A stretch of DNA of 64,000 nucleotides from Sediminicoccus sp. KRV36. Its GTDB lineage: Bacteria > Pseudomonadota > Alphaproteobacteria > Acetobacterales > Acetobacteraceae. Below the pieces are notes generated by a model, which was given only the letters and a program-made list of their open reading frames with translations, did no database searches and was not told the origin of the DNA. Positions 37,301-46,004 of the stretch are shown piece by piece. How positions within the stretch are numbered: the stretch's first letter is position 1; the number at the start of each line of letters is the position of its first letter. Where the stretch lies: contig NZ_CP085081.1 of the NCBI RefSeq assembly GCF_023243115.1, positions 3,741,001-3,805,000 on the forward strand. The letters run 5' to 3'. The translations under genes were made by a program, and so were the position numbers.

Positions 37301-38053
37301 ATGGCCCAACCCCGCCCCCATCCAAGCGCCGCCTCCACCATGCCGCATGGCGTGGTCTGCGGCGTCTGCGGGACGGAGAGCCGGCAGGTCCCCTTCCGGG
37401 CGGCAGCACCCGAACAGGCGCCGGACCTCGATTTGCGGCCGGGCCATCCGGTGCGCGGCACCATGGCGCGCTGGCTGCAGCAATGCCCGCATTGCGGCTA
37501 TTCCGCGCCCGACATCACCCAGGCGCACCCCGCCGCCGCCCAGGCCGTGGGCGCCGCCAATTTCCGCGCCCTGCTGAATGATGCCTCCCACCCGCCGCTG
37601 GCGCGCCGCTTCCTGGCCTGGGCGCTGGTGCTGGAGGAAACCGGGGCGCTGCACGCGGCGGCCGAGGCCACGCTGCACGCCGCCTGGACCGCCGATGACC
37701 TGAACCGCACCGACCTCGCCGCCGCCTGGCGGCGCGAGGCCGTGGCGCTGTGGCGCAGCGGCCCCAGCCTCGATGCCGAGCAGCGCGTGCGCGTGGTGGA
37801 TGCGCTGCGCCGCGCCGAAGCCTGGGATGATGCGGCCGATACCGCCCATGCCCTGCTGCGCGAAAGCCCGCCCGAGGCCGTGGCCCAGGTGCTGATGCTC
37901 GAACTCCGGCTGATCGAGGCGCAGGATACAGGGCGGCACAGCGTCGCCACCGCCCTGCCGCCCCCTTCCCGCCGGCCGCATGTCTCGCATCAGAAAAGCA
38001 TCAAGCGCGGCGAGGGGCTGCGCGGCTGGCTGAAACGCCTGTTCGGGCGTTGA
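37301..38053 (+). CDS. Zinc-ribbon protein of unknown function (DUF2225-like)
   Basis: 250 residues. Two cysteine pairs, CGVCG near residue 20 and CPHCG near 62, form a likely zinc ribbon; the spacing and the following YSAPDI resemble DUF2225 proteins. Residues about 85-205 are Ala/Leu/Arg-rich helices that look like TPR-type hairpins. The C-terminus is basic (RGWLKRLFGR). Role unknown. Confidence 0.6.
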   Translation: MAQPRPHPSAASTMPHGVVCGVCGTESRQVPFRAAAPEQAPDLDLRPGHPVRGTMARWLQQCPHCGYSAPDITQAHPAAAQAVGAANFRALLNDASHPPLARRFLAWALVLEETGALHAAAEATLHAAWTADDLNRTDLAAAWRREAVALWRSGPSLDAEQRVRVVDALRRAEAWDDAADTAHALLRESPPEAVAQVLMLELRLIEAQDTGRHSVATALPPPSRRPHVSHQKSIKRGEGLRGWLKRLFGR

Positions 38054-38079
38054 AAGCGGCGGGGTTTCGGGCCAGATAG

Positions 38080-38092
38080 GTTATATTATAAC
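38080..38092. promoter_or_regulatory. Candidate Zur operator
   Basis: GTTATATTATAAC is a perfect 6-1-6 inverted repeat, 16 bases before the ATG of the zinc-binding-protein gene. It matches the GTTAT-ATAAC pattern of Zur sites in proteobacteria and stands out in a very GC-rich context. Zinc-bound Zur would block transcription of the gene. Confidence 0.75.
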
Positions 38093-38108
38093 TCATCGAG
38101 AGCCCCGC

Positions 38109-39014
38109 ATGCATCGCCGCGCCCTTTTCGCGCTTGCCGCCCCGCCTTTATCCAGCCTCGCTTTCCCGGCCCTGGCGATCGCCCAGCCCCGCCCCGTCGC
38201 CATCGCATCCTTCTCCATCCTGGGTGACATGCTGCGTGAGGCCGCGGGGGAGCGGATGGACATCCGCGTGATCGCCGGCCCCGACGTGGATGCGCATCAC
38301 TTCCAGCCGCGCCCCTCCCATGCCGAGGCCGTGCGCGGCGCGCGCCTCGTGCTGCGCAATGGCGCGGGCTTCGATGCCTGGTTCAATCGCCTGATCGCCT
38401 CGACCGGCTTCGCCGGCGTGACCGTGACGGCGACCGAGGGCATCACCCTGCGCCGCGCAGCCCCCACGCCCGGGCACAATCACGGCGGCCAGGACCCGCA
38501 TGCCTGGCAGGATGTGCGCCTGGCCATCGCCTATCTGCGCAACATCGAGGCCGGGCTGATCCGCGCCGATGCGGCGGGTGCCGCCGAATACCAGGCCCGT
38601 GCCGCCGCCTATGCGGCGCGGCTGGAGGCCCTGGATACCTGGGTCCGCGCCGAGATCGCCCGCATCCCCGAGGCGCGCCGCGTGGTCGTCACCACGCATG
38701 ACGCCTTTGCCTATTTCGGCGCGGCCTATGGCGTGCGCTTCCGCGCACCCCAGGGTGTGGCCACCAATGCCGAGCCCTCGGCCCAGCAGGTGGCCGCCCT
38801 GATCCGGCAGATCCGGGCCGAGAACATCACCGCCGTCTTCATCGAGAACATGGCCAACCCCGCCACGCTGCGCCGCCTGGCCGATGAGGCGGGCGTGCGC
38901 GTGCGTGGCCGGCTCTACGCGGATGCGCTCTCCGGCCCCGATGGCCCGGCGGCGAGCTATGAGGCGATGATGCGGCACAATGTCGGGCTGATGGTCAGCG
39001 CCATGCAGGGGTAA
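38109..39014 (+). CDS. znuA: Zinc ABC transporter substrate-binding protein
   Basis: Periplasmic cluster A-I metal-binding protein, 301 residues with signal peptide (about 1-25). Likely ligands: His in VDAHHFQPRPS, His in GQDPHAWQD, His in VTTHDAFAYF and Asp in LYADALSG. The His-rich loop is short (GHNHGGQDPH). No permease or ATPase gene is adjacent, so it is an orphan subunit whose ZnuBC partners must lie elsewhere. Zinc over manganese is inferred from the Zur-like box. Confidence 0.88.
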   Translation: MHRRALFALAAPPLSSLAFPALAIAQPRPVAIASFSILGDMLREAAGERMDIRVIAGPDVDAHHFQPRPSHAEAVRGARLVLRNGAGFDAWFNRLIASTGFAGVTVTATEGITLRRAAPTPGHNHGGQDPHAWQDVRLAIAYLRNIEAGLIRADAAGAAEYQARAAAYAARLEALDTWVRAEIARIPEARRVVVTTHDAFAYFGAAYGVRFRAPQGVATNAEPSAQQVAALIRQIRAENITAVFIENMANPATLRRLADEAGVRVRGRLYADALSGPDGPAASYEAMMRHNVGLMVSAMQG

Positions 39015-39079
39015 GCCCCCCCTCCCTCTTGGGGCGCGATCATGCAAGGCTTGCGCGCAATTCCGGAGGAAACACCCGC

Positions 39080-39736
39080 ATGTTGACCATCTACGGCGTC
39101 TATCGCTCACGCGCCTCGCGCAATATCTGGCTGGCGCTGGAGGCGGGGATGCCCTTCCGCCATGTGCCGGTGATCCAGGCCTATAGCCTGCCCGATCCGC
39201 TGGCGCCGGGTGCCCAGATCAACACGCGCTCGCCCGAATTCCTGAAGGTGAACCCCAATGGCCGCATCCCGGCCATGGAGGATGACGGCCTCGTGCTGGC
39301 GGAATCGCTCGCCATCAACCTGTACATGGCCAAGAAGGCCGGCGGCCCGCTGGCCCCCGCCGATCTGCGCGAGGATGCGCAGATGACCGCCTGGTCCATC
39401 TGGGCGATGACCGAGGCCGAGCCGCACACCATCCAGATCCTCTACAACATGGTCGCCAAGCCCCCGGCCGAGCGCGATGCCGCGCTGGCCCAGGCCTCGA
39501 TCGAGGCGCTGCGCGGTCCCTTTGCCGTGCTGGATGCGGCGCTGGCCCAAACCGGCTTCGTGGTGGGGGGGCGCTTCACCGTGGCCGACATCAACCTGGC
39601 CGAAGTGATCCGCTACGCAGCCCCGGCCAAGGAATTGTTCGAGGCGGCGCCGCATGTGAAGGCCTGGCTCACCGCCTGCCACGCGCGCCCCGCCTTCAAG
39701 CAGATGATGGCGGACCGGGACAAGGAAGCAGCCTGA
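39080..39736 (+). CDS. Glutathione S-transferase family protein
   Basis: 218 residues. N-terminal thioredoxin-like domain (MLTIYGVYRSRASRNIWLAL, then the GSH-binding NPNGRIPAMEDDGLVLAES) and a helical C-terminal domain with the VADINLAEV capping motif. ATG at 39080 has GGAGGA upstream. The first Ser of RSRASR is the probable catalytic residue. Followed by the GMC gene after 16 bases, so co-transcription is possible. Confidence 0.92.
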   Translation: MLTIYGVYRSRASRNIWLALEAGMPFRHVPVIQAYSLPDPLAPGAQINTRSPEFLKVNPNGRIPAMEDDGLVLAESLAINLYMAKKAGGPLAPADLREDAQMTAWSIWAMTEAEPHTIQILYNMVAKPPAERDAALAQASIEALRGPFAVLDAALAQTGFVVGGRFTVADINLAEVIRYAAPAKELFEAAPHVKAWLTACHARPAFKQMMADRDKEAA

Positions 39737-39752
39737 GAGGGGAAGCCGCGTG

Positions 39753-41447
39753 ATGTGGGATACGATCATCGTCGGCGGCGGTTCCGCCGGCTCCGTCCTG
39801 GCGCATCGGCTTTCCGCGCAAAGCCACCGCAAGGTGCTGGTCTGCGAGGCGGGGCCTGACACGCCACCAGGAGAGGAACCCGCCGAAATCAAGGACAGCT
39901 ACCCCGGCACCGCCTATTTCGACCCGCGCTTCCACTGGACCGAGTTGAAAGTCCACACCCAGGTCATCCCGCATAACCGCCCGGAAGAACGCCCGCCTTT
40001 GCGCAAATATGAGCAGGCGCGGGTGCTGGGCGGCGGCTCCTCCATCAACGGCCAGCTCGCCAATCGCGGCGCCCCCACGGATTACGACGAGTGGGAAGCG
40101 CGGGGTGCGGCCGGCTGGAACTGGGATGCCGTGCTGCCCTTCTTCCGGAAGGTGGAGCGCGACCTCGATTTCGACGGCCCGCTGCACGGCAAGGAGGGCC
40201 GCATCCCGGTGCGCCGCATCCCGCCCTCGGATTGGAACAACCACGCCAAGGCCGCCGCCGAAAGCTTCAAGGCCGCCGGCTTCAAATTCCTGCCCGACCA
40301 GAATGGCGTGTTTGAGGACGGCTATTTCCCCATGACCATCTCCAACGAGGGCGAACAGCGCGCCTCGGCGGCGATGGGCTATCTGGACCGCGCGACCCGC
40401 GCGCGGGAAAACCTGACCATCTCGACCGAAACCCAGGTGAAGTCCCTGATCTTCGAGGGGAACCGCTGCGTCGGCGTGGTGGCTTTGGTGAAGGGGCAGG
40501 AGCAGGAATTCCGCGGACGCGAGATCATCCTCTCCTGCGGCGCCATTCATTCCCCGGCCCATCTGCTGCGCGCCGGGATTGGCCCGGCAGCCCATCTGCG
40601 CGAGATGGGGATCGAGGTGCGGCACAACCTGGCCGGCGTCGGCCAGGGGTTGATGGACCACCCCTCCGTCTCGCTCTCCTCCTATCTGCGGCGTGGTGCC
40701 CGGGTGGATGAGCGCACGCGGCGGCATATCCTGGTGGGGCTGCGCTATTCCTCGGGGCTGGAGGGCATCCCGCCCGGCGACATGTTCGCCGCCGCCGTCA
40801 GCAAATCCGCCTGGCATGCGGTGGGCAAGCAGGTCGCCTCCCTGCTGCTCTGGGTGAACAAGACCTATTCCGAGGCCGGCCAGGTGCGCCTCGCCTCACG
40901 CGACTGGAACGCCGAACCGGTGGTGGAGTTCAACCTCCTCTCCGACACGCGGGACCTGGAGCGCCTGATGACCGGCTTCCGCATGATGGCCGCCATCCAG
41001 ATGAGCGGCGAACTCGGTCAGGTGACGACGGACCACTTCCCGGCGAGCTACACCGACCGCGTCCGCAAGCTCGGCGTCATCAACGCCAAGAACCGCTTTC
41101 TCACCAACGTCATCAGCGCGGTGATGGATGGGCCGGGCTTCCTCCGCTCCCGCTTCATTGATCGCTTCGTGGTCGAGGGCTATCGCTTCGACGAGGTGAT
41201 GACCGATGACGCGGCGCTGGAGGGCTTCATCCGCAAGGCCACGATCGGCGTCTGGCATGCCTCCTGCTCCTGCCGGATGGGTGCCGAAGACGACGCGCGC
41301 GCGGTGGTGGACCATGAAGGCCGGGTGCGCGGCATCGAGGGGCTGCGGGTGGTGGATGCCTCCATCTTCCCGGTGGTGCCCTGTGCCAACACGAATTTCC
41401 CGACGCTGATGACGGCGGAAAAAATCGCGGCCAGCATCACCGACTGA
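39753..41447 (+). CDS. GMC-family FAD oxidoreductase
   Basis: 564 residues. FAD-binding TIIVGGGSAGSVLAHRL near the N-terminus, GMC signature 1 region ARVLGGGSSINGQ, signature 2 ILSCGAIHSPAHLLRAGIGP, and active-site His in VWHASCSCRMGAE; C-terminal VVDASIFPVVPCANTNFPT. Oxidises an alcohol; choline-, alcohol- and sugar-dehydrogenase relatives exist, so the substrate is open. An in-frame GTG three bases earlier is an alternative start. Confidence 0.93.
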   Translation: MWDTIIVGGGSAGSVLAHRLSAQSHRKVLVCEAGPDTPPGEEPAEIKDSYPGTAYFDPRFHWTELKVHTQVIPHNRPEERPPLRKYEQARVLGGGSSINGQLANRGAPTDYDEWEARGAAGWNWDAVLPFFRKVERDLDFDGPLHGKEGRIPVRRIPPSDWNNHAKAAAESFKAAGFKFLPDQNGVFEDGYFPMTISNEGEQRASAAMGYLDRATRARENLTISTETQVKSLIFEGNRCVGVVALVKGQEQEFRGREIILSCGAIHSPAHLLRAGIGPAAHLREMGIEVRHNLAGVGQGLMDHPSVSLSSYLRRGARVDERTRRHILVGLRYSSGLEGIPPGDMFAAAVSKSAWHAVGKQVASLLLWVNKTYSEAGQVRLASRDWNAEPVVEFNLLSDTRDLERLMTGFRMMAAIQMSGELGQVTTDHFPASYTDRVRKLGVINAKNRFLTNVISAVMDGPGFLRSRFIDRFVVEGYRFDEVMTDDAALEGFIRKATIGVWHASCSCRMGAEDDARAVVDHEGRVRGIEGLRVVDASIFPVVPCANTNFPTLMTAEKIAASITD

Positions 41448-41482
41448 GGCCCGATGGCGATGGCGGACGGCAAGATTGGTTT

Positions 41483-41604
41483 GCCTCCGGCGGCTGGGGC
41501 CATTGGCCCCAGACCCCATTCGTTGGGTGCATGGCTGGCGATGACCTCGCCGGGCGATCGTCAAGGACTGGGGCCTGGGGCCCATGGCCCCAGCCGCCGG
41601 AGGC
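41483..41604. repeat. Inverted 35-base repeat with two internal hairpins
   Basis: Arms 41483-41517 and 41570-41604 are complementary with two mismatches; the outer 19 bases match perfectly. Each arm also contains its own hairpin, CTGGGGCC-3 bases-GGCCCCAG. It lies between the convergent GMC and folK genes, so it may end transcription in both directions, and looks like two inverted copies of a mobile palindromic element. Confidence 0.8.
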
Positions 41605-41668
41605 TGTTTTACTTCGCCGGAGGCCCCCAACCATCGCCTGAGTTGACCGAGCCTCGGCACCAGGCATG

Positions 41669-42160
41669 TCAGCCGGGCCGGAGTTGCTGCGGCGGCAGGT
41701 GGGCGATCAGCCTGCCAACACCCTCGCCCGTCACGGGATGGCGCCAATCGGGCGCCACCTCGGCCAGCGGGTGCAGCACGAAGCCGCGCTCGGTCATCCG
41801 CGGATGCGGCAGGCGCAGCAGGGGCGTGTCGCGCCGCAACCCATCGCAATCCAGCAGGTCGAGATCGAGGGTGCGGGGCGCATTGGGATAGGGGCGCGCG
41901 CGGTGATGCGCGGCTTCGATCGCGTGCAGCGCGGCCAGCAGTGCCTCGGGCTCGGCATGGCCAGCGAGGCGGGCCACGCCATTCACGAACCAGGGCGCGC
42001 CCGGCATGGGCGGGATGGGCGCGCTCTCCCACCAGCGGGAGAGCGCCTGGAGGCGAAGCCCCGGCAGCGCATCCAGCGCCACCGCCGCCGCACGGCAGGT
42101 TTCGCGCGGCAGGCTGCCATCCGGCGTGGGCAGGCTGGCGCCGATGCCGACGAGGATCAT
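41669..42160 (-). CDS. folK: HPPK, folate biosynthesis
   Basis: 2-amino-4-hydroxy-6-hydroxymethyldihydropteridine pyrophosphokinase; transfers pyrophosphate from ATP to the pterin before dihydropteroate synthesis. 163 residues. MILVGIGASLP, PWFVNGVARL and the catalytic RTLDLDLLDCDG and LPHPRMTERGFVL blocks are intact. folP and folB are not in view. Confidence 0.93.
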   Translation of the reverse strand: MILVGIGASLPTPDGSLPRETCRAAAVALDALPGLRLQALSRWWESAPIPPMPGAPWFVNGVARLAGHAEPEALLAALHAIEAAHHRARPYPNAPRTLDLDLLDCDGLRRDTPLLRLPHPRMTERGFVLHPLAEVAPDWRHPVTGEGVGRLIAHLPPQQLRPG

Positions 42161-42206
42161 CGCGCCAAAGCCCCAGGCAGAGCGCGCAGCCGGGGCAGCG
42201 AAGCCA

Positions 42207-42749
42207 TCAGGCGGCGGGCGATGCGGCCAGCGCCGCCTCCACCGCGCGGATCATCGGCGGGGAATCCGGCGTGGTCTGCGTCGAAAATCCCTGGACCCGG
42301 CGCCCATCGCGGCTGACCAGGTATTTGTGGAAATTCCAGCGCACCGGCCCCGCCTCCCGCGCGGCCCAGGCGAAGAAGGGGTGCGCGCGCTCGCCACGGA
42401 CATGGTTGATGGCGGTGATGGGGAAGGTGATGCCGAACATCGCGTCGCAGAATTCCCGCACGCGCCGGGCATCTGTGCTTTCCTGGTTGAAATCGGTGGA
42501 GGGCACGCCGATCACGGTCAGGCCACGCGCCTCGTAGCGATCATGCAGCCGCTGCAGCGCCGCGTATTGCGGGGTGTAGCCACAGAAGCTCGCGGTGTTC
42601 ACCACCAGCATCACCCGGCCACGGAATTGTGCGAGCGGCAGGGGCCCGCCCTCGATCGCTTCGAAGCCGAAGCCGAAGGCGTCCGGGCCGGCGGCGAGAG
42701 CGGGGCCGCTCATCGCCAGGGCCGCCAGCAATGCGCGCCGGTCAACCAT
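42207..42749 (-). CDS. Glutathione peroxidase-like protein, exported
   Basis: Thiol peroxidase of the GPx fold, 180 residues with an N-terminal signal (MVDRRALLAALAMSGPALAA). Peroxidatic Cys56 in NTASFCGYTPQY and Trp138 in WNFHKYL are present, but the usual CNQF loop reads STDF, so the Gln of the catalytic set is replaced. The Cys (not Sec) form probably uses thioredoxin. Its ATG overlaps the stop of the SuOx-fold gene by 8 bases. Confidence 0.88.
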   Translation of the reverse strand: MVDRRALLAALAMSGPALAAGPDAFGFGFEAIEGGPLPLAQFRGRVMLVVNTASFCGYTPQYAALQRLHDRYEARGLTVIGVPSTDFNQESTDARRVREFCDAMFGITFPITAINHVRGERAHPFFAWAAREAGPVRWNFHKYLVSRDGRRVQGFSTQTTPDSPPMIRAVEAALAASPAA

Positions 42750-43401
42750 ATCGCTCCTCCAGCCAGGGGTCGGCATTGTTGTGATAGCCGCGCACCTCCC
42801 AGAAACCCGGCTGGTCCTCGGCGCGGAGTTCGATGCGCGTCACCCATTTGGCACTTTTCCAGAAGTAGTAGCGCGGGATGACGATGCGCGCCGGGCCGCC
42901 ATGCACGCGCTCCAGCGGGGCGTTGTTCCAACTATGCGCCACCAGCGCATCCTCGGCCGCGAAGACCTCCAGCGGGACATTGGTGGTGTAGCCGTCATAG
43001 GAGTGGAAGACGACGAAGCGCGCCTCGGTCTTCGGGCGTGCCATCTCCAGCAATTCGCGCGCGGAGACGCCGTGCCAGATATTGTCATAGCGGCTCCAGG
43101 CGGTGACGCAGTGGATGTCGTTCTTCCATTCCCGCTGCGGCAGCGCGCGGAAGCCATCCCAATCCAGCGCCAGCTTGTTCTCGACCAGGCCTTCCACCCG
43201 CAGCCGCCAGCGCTCCAGCTTCACCTCCGGCTGCACGCCGAGGTCGAGCACGGGGAAATCCGTGACCAGGCGCTGGCCGGGTGGCAGGCGGTCCTGGCCG
43301 GCGGCGCCGGTCAGCAGGCGGCCTTCCCGAGCCCATTTCTCCTTGCTGGCGATCAGCTTTTCCTTCACCGCACCGGTGAGGGTCACGTCATCTTCGGCCA
43401 T
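42742..43401 (-). CDS. Sulfite-oxidase-fold molybdopterin protein
   Basis: 219 residues from MAEDDVTLTG, whose ATG has AAGGA seven bases upstream; an ATG eight codons earlier is weaker. The molybdenum-coordinating Cys98 is in HCVTAWSRYDNIWHGV, and VHGGPARIVIPRYYFWKSAKW is the cofactor-binding region shared with MsrP/YedY. Unlike MsrP there is no Tat signal, so it is predicted cytoplasmic, and no haem partner is adjacent. Coupled to the following peroxidase gene; both may deal with oxidised substrates, by inference. Confidence 0.88.
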   Translation of the reverse strand: MAEDDVTLTGAVKEKLIASKEKWAREGRLLTGAAGQDRLPPGQRLVTDFPVLDLGVQPEVKLERWRLRVEGLVENKLALDWDGFRALPQREWKNDIHCVTAWSRYDNIWHGVSARELLEMARPKTEARFVVFHSYDGYTTNVPLEVFAAEDALVAHSWNNAPLERVHGGPARIVIPRYYFWKSAKWVTRIELRAEDQPGFWEVRGYHNNADPWLEERYG

Positions 43402-43563
43402 GGGTGCATCCTTCGCGTGCGCCATAGGTGCGCTTCCGGGGCGCGGATGCAAGATCATCCGCGCATCGCCCCTGTGCTCCACCCCTCTGGTCCGGGGCCA
43501 AGGATTGCATTATCTCCATCTCGGGACGAAATGCCGGTGCGCCTTACGCAACCGGAGATGATC

Positions 43564-44541
43564 ATGACCAATCGCCGCGGCCTTCTGGCTGCCCTTGCTG
43601 TCACGCCTGGCCTGGCCGCACCCGCGCTGGCCCAGCCGCGCTGGGCGCCGAGCCGTTCCATCCGGCTGATCGTGCCCTTCCCCGCCGGCGGCAGCCCCGA
43701 TGTGCTGACGCGGCTGATGGCGCCGCATGCCCAGGCGGCCCTCGGGCAGAATATCGTCGTGGAGAACCGGACCGGCGCCGGCGCCACGGTCGGCTCCAAC
43801 CTGGTGGCGCGTGAGGCGCCGGATGGCCACACCATCCTGGTGGCGGTGATTTCCTCGCTCACCGCGCCCCTGATGATGAGCCCGCCGCCCTATGACCCGG
43901 TGCGGGATTTCCGCCCGCTTTCCATGCTGGCCATCACGCCGACGGTGCTGGTCACGCGGCCGGATTTCCCGGCACGCAACGTGCAGGAATGGCATGAGGT
44001 GATCCAGCGCAATCCGGGGCGCTTCACCTTTGCCTCGGGCGGCGTGGGCAATCCCGCGCATCTGGCGGGTGAGCTGTATCGCTCGATGACGGGCGCCAAT
44101 ATCACCCATGTGCCCTTCCGCGGCAGCGCCCCGGCCCTGGTGGAATTGCGTGCCGGCCGGGTGGATTTCTCCATCCTGGACCTGCCCTCCGCCGCTGCCA
44201 TGATCACGGACCGCGCGGTGCCCGCCTTCGCCGTCGGCACGGCCGAGCGCCTGCCCACCCTGCCCGAATTGCCGACCCTGGCGGAAAGCGTGGTGCCCGG
44301 CTTCGAGGCCTATTCCTGGGTGATGTGGTGGGTGCCCGCCGCCACCCCGGACGCGGTGGCCCAGCGCCTGATGGAAGTGGCCAATGAGGCGCTGCGCCAG
44401 CCCGATGTGCAGGCGCGCGGCGCCCAGGCCGGCTTCCTGCTGCGCGGCACCGACCAGGCCGCGGCGCGGGCCCATGTGACGGCCGAGCACGCCAAATGGA
44501 GCCGCATCATCCGCGAGCGCAGCATCACCTTCGAAGGCTGA
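43564..44541 (+). CDS. TctC/Bug-family periplasmic receptor
   Basis: Extracytoplasmic solute receptor for carboxylates, 325 residues with signal peptide (TNRRGLLAALAVTPGLAAPA). RSIRLIVPFPAGGSPDVLTR, GAGATVGSN and VPFRGSAPALVELRAGRVDF are typical. ATG 43564 has GGAG six bases upstream. No TctA/TctB membrane genes nearby; orphan Bug receptors are common in this group. Confidence 0.93.
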   Translation: MTNRRGLLAALAVTPGLAAPALAQPRWAPSRSIRLIVPFPAGGSPDVLTRLMAPHAQAALGQNIVVENRTGAGATVGSNLVAREAPDGHTILVAVISSLTAPLMMSPPPYDPVRDFRPLSMLAITPTVLVTRPDFPARNVQEWHEVIQRNPGRFTFASGGVGNPAHLAGELYRSMTGANITHVPFRGSAPALVELRAGRVDFSILDLPSAAAMITDRAVPAFAVGTAERLPTLPELPTLAESVVPGFEAYSWVMWWVPAATPDAVAQRLMEVANEALRQPDVQARGAQAGFLLRGTDQAAARAHVTAEHAKWSRIIRERSITFEG

Positions 44542-44551
44542 ACGAAGCGGC

Positions 44552-44574
44552 GGGGGCCGGTTGCGCCGGCCCCC
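44552..44574 (+). terminator. Hairpin after the Bug receptor gene
   Basis: Perfect 9-base-pair stem GGGGGCCGG / CCGGCCCCC with loop TTGCG, 10 bases after the stop. It lacks a T-run but is the obvious end structure between the convergent receptor and hydrolase genes. Confidence 0.6.
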
Positions 44575-44643
44575 CCTGCCTGGGGGATGCGATCCGCCGG
44601 GGCGGGCCCCGGAGTTGAAAACCGGGACTTCAGAACGCTGCCC

Positions 44644-45498
44644 TCAGTTCCGCAGGAACGCCTCGACGATCGGCCCCCAGATGGCAGAGCCGCCCCGGCC
44701 GAAAAACAGCCCGTGGCCGTCCTGCCCGAAGGCCGGCAAGGGCCGCAGCACGGCGGGTGCGCCGGCCGCTTGCCACGCATCGGCCATGCCGCGCGCCAGG
44801 GCCGGGTCAAAGAAGCTGTCATTCGCCGCATAGATCCACAGCGTGGGCAGCCGCGCCGCCGCGCCGAAGCCGGCCGCCGCGCGAACCAGCTCGTCCGGCC
44901 GGCACACATTGTTGGGCAGATTGCCCTGCCAGCCGCCACGCCCGCCCGCCATGTTCACGATGGCACCCACCTCAGGCGGGTTTTCCGCGGCGAGCGCGAG
45001 GCTGCCCCACCCCCCGGCCGATTGGCCGACCACCACGGCAGGCCGCGCGGCGACGCCCGGGCGCCCCTGCATCGCCAGCACGGCCGCGCGGATATCCCGC
45101 GCCGTCTCGCGCCCGGCCTGGCCGTAATCGGCGCGGGAGCATCCGCCAAAGCCCTCGGCCCAGGGGCCGCTCGTCTGGCCATAGCCACGCCGCATCGGGA
45201 TGGCGACGACGTAGCCCCGCGCGGTGAACCAGCGCACCGCCTCGCTCGCGCAGGTGGCCGGGCGCATGGCGGGGCGCACCGCCGGATCCCCGGGCGAGCC
45301 GTGATTGAGGACGACCAGCCGCGCCGGGCCGGCGGAGGCCGGCCGGCAGATGCGGGTGAACAACCCGCCCGGGACATGCGCGGCCGGCAGATGCAGCGTC
45401 TCGCCGGTTTCCTGCGCGTTGAGCCCGGCCTCACTGGCGCAGGCGCCCAGCAGCAGGGCCGCCAGCAGCGAGGCCGCCAGCAGCCGGGCGCGCCTCAC
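44644..45498 (-). CDS. Alpha/beta-hydrolase lipoprotein
   Basis: 284 residues. Lipobox LLLGAC gives a lipidated Cys near residue 20. Catalytic pattern: nucleophile Ser in VVVGQSAGGWGS, Asp in IYAANDSFFDP, His in QDGHGLFFG; resembles dienelactone-hydrolase/PHB-depolymerase-like proteins. Substrate unknown. Its ATG overlaps the smpB stop by four bases, so it is translated from the smpB message. Confidence 0.82.
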   Translation of the reverse strand: MRRARLLAASLLAALLLGACASEAGLNAQETGETLHLPAAHVPGGLFTRICRPASAGPARLVVLNHGSPGDPAVRPAMRPATCASEAVRWFTARGYVVAIPMRRGYGQTSGPWAEGFGGCSRADYGQAGRETARDIRAAVLAMQGRPGVAARPAVVVGQSAGGWGSLALAAENPPEVGAIVNMAGGRGGWQGNLPNNVCRPDELVRAAAGFGAAARLPTLWIYAANDSFFDPALARGMADAWQAAGAPAVLRPLPAFGQDGHGLFFGRGGSAIWGPIVEAFLRN

Positions 45499-46001
45499 TC
45501 GCCGCCCTTGTTGCGCATCACCCGCGCCTTGTCGCGCTGCCAGTCGCGCTTGGCGATGTCGGCGCGCTTGTCATGCATCTTCTTGCCCTGCGCGAGGCCG
45601 AGCAGCACCTTGGCGCGCCCCTTCTCGTTGAACAGGATCTCGAGCGGCACCAGCGTGGCGCCCTCCCGCGTGATGGCGCCGACCAGTTCGCGGATCTGCT
45701 TCTGGTGCAGCAGCAGCTTCTTCGGCCGCACCGGGTCGAACTTCGCCATGAAGCTGCCGGCCTGGTATTCCGGGATGTGGCAGCCAAAGAGGAACATCTC
45801 GCCCTCGCGCTCACCCGCCCAGGCCTCGGCGATGGAGGCGCGGCCGAGGCGCAGGCTCTTCACCTCCGGCCCATGCAGCACCAGCCCCGCCTCATAGGTG
45901 GGGCCGATCTTGTAGTCGTAGCGCGCGCGGCGGTTCTGCGCCGCGGTGCCGATGCTGATGATCGGCTTCTTGCGCGGGATTTTCACGGCCGTGGCGTTCA
46001 T
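45495..46001 (-). CDS. smpB: SsrA-binding protein SmpB
   Basis: Brings tmRNA to stalled ribosomes; 168 residues. Core YDYKIGPTYEAGLVLHGPEVKSLR, HIPEYQAGSF and C-terminal GKKMHDKRADIAKRDWQRDK are signatures. Downstream of dapA by 97 bases, as in many alphaproteobacteria; that gap is filled by two repeat copies. Confidence 0.97.
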   Translation of the reverse strand: MNATAVKIPRKKPIISIGTAAQNRRARYDYKIGPTYEAGLVLHGPEVKSLRLGRASIAEAWAGEREGEMFLFGCHIPEYQAGSFMAKFDPVRPKKLLLHQKQIRELVGAITREGATLVPLEILFNEKGRAKVLLGLAQGKKMHDKRADIAKRDWQRDKARVMRNKGGE

Positions 46002-46004
46002 GGC

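Noticed and set aside
41454..41668. Plus-strand frame between the GMC and folK genes
   Set aside because: It is made of the inverted repeat and has no coding features.
42595..43563. Upstream extension of the Bug receptor frame
   Set aside because: It would run antisense through the SuOx-fold gene; a good ribosome site and signal peptide support the start at 43564.
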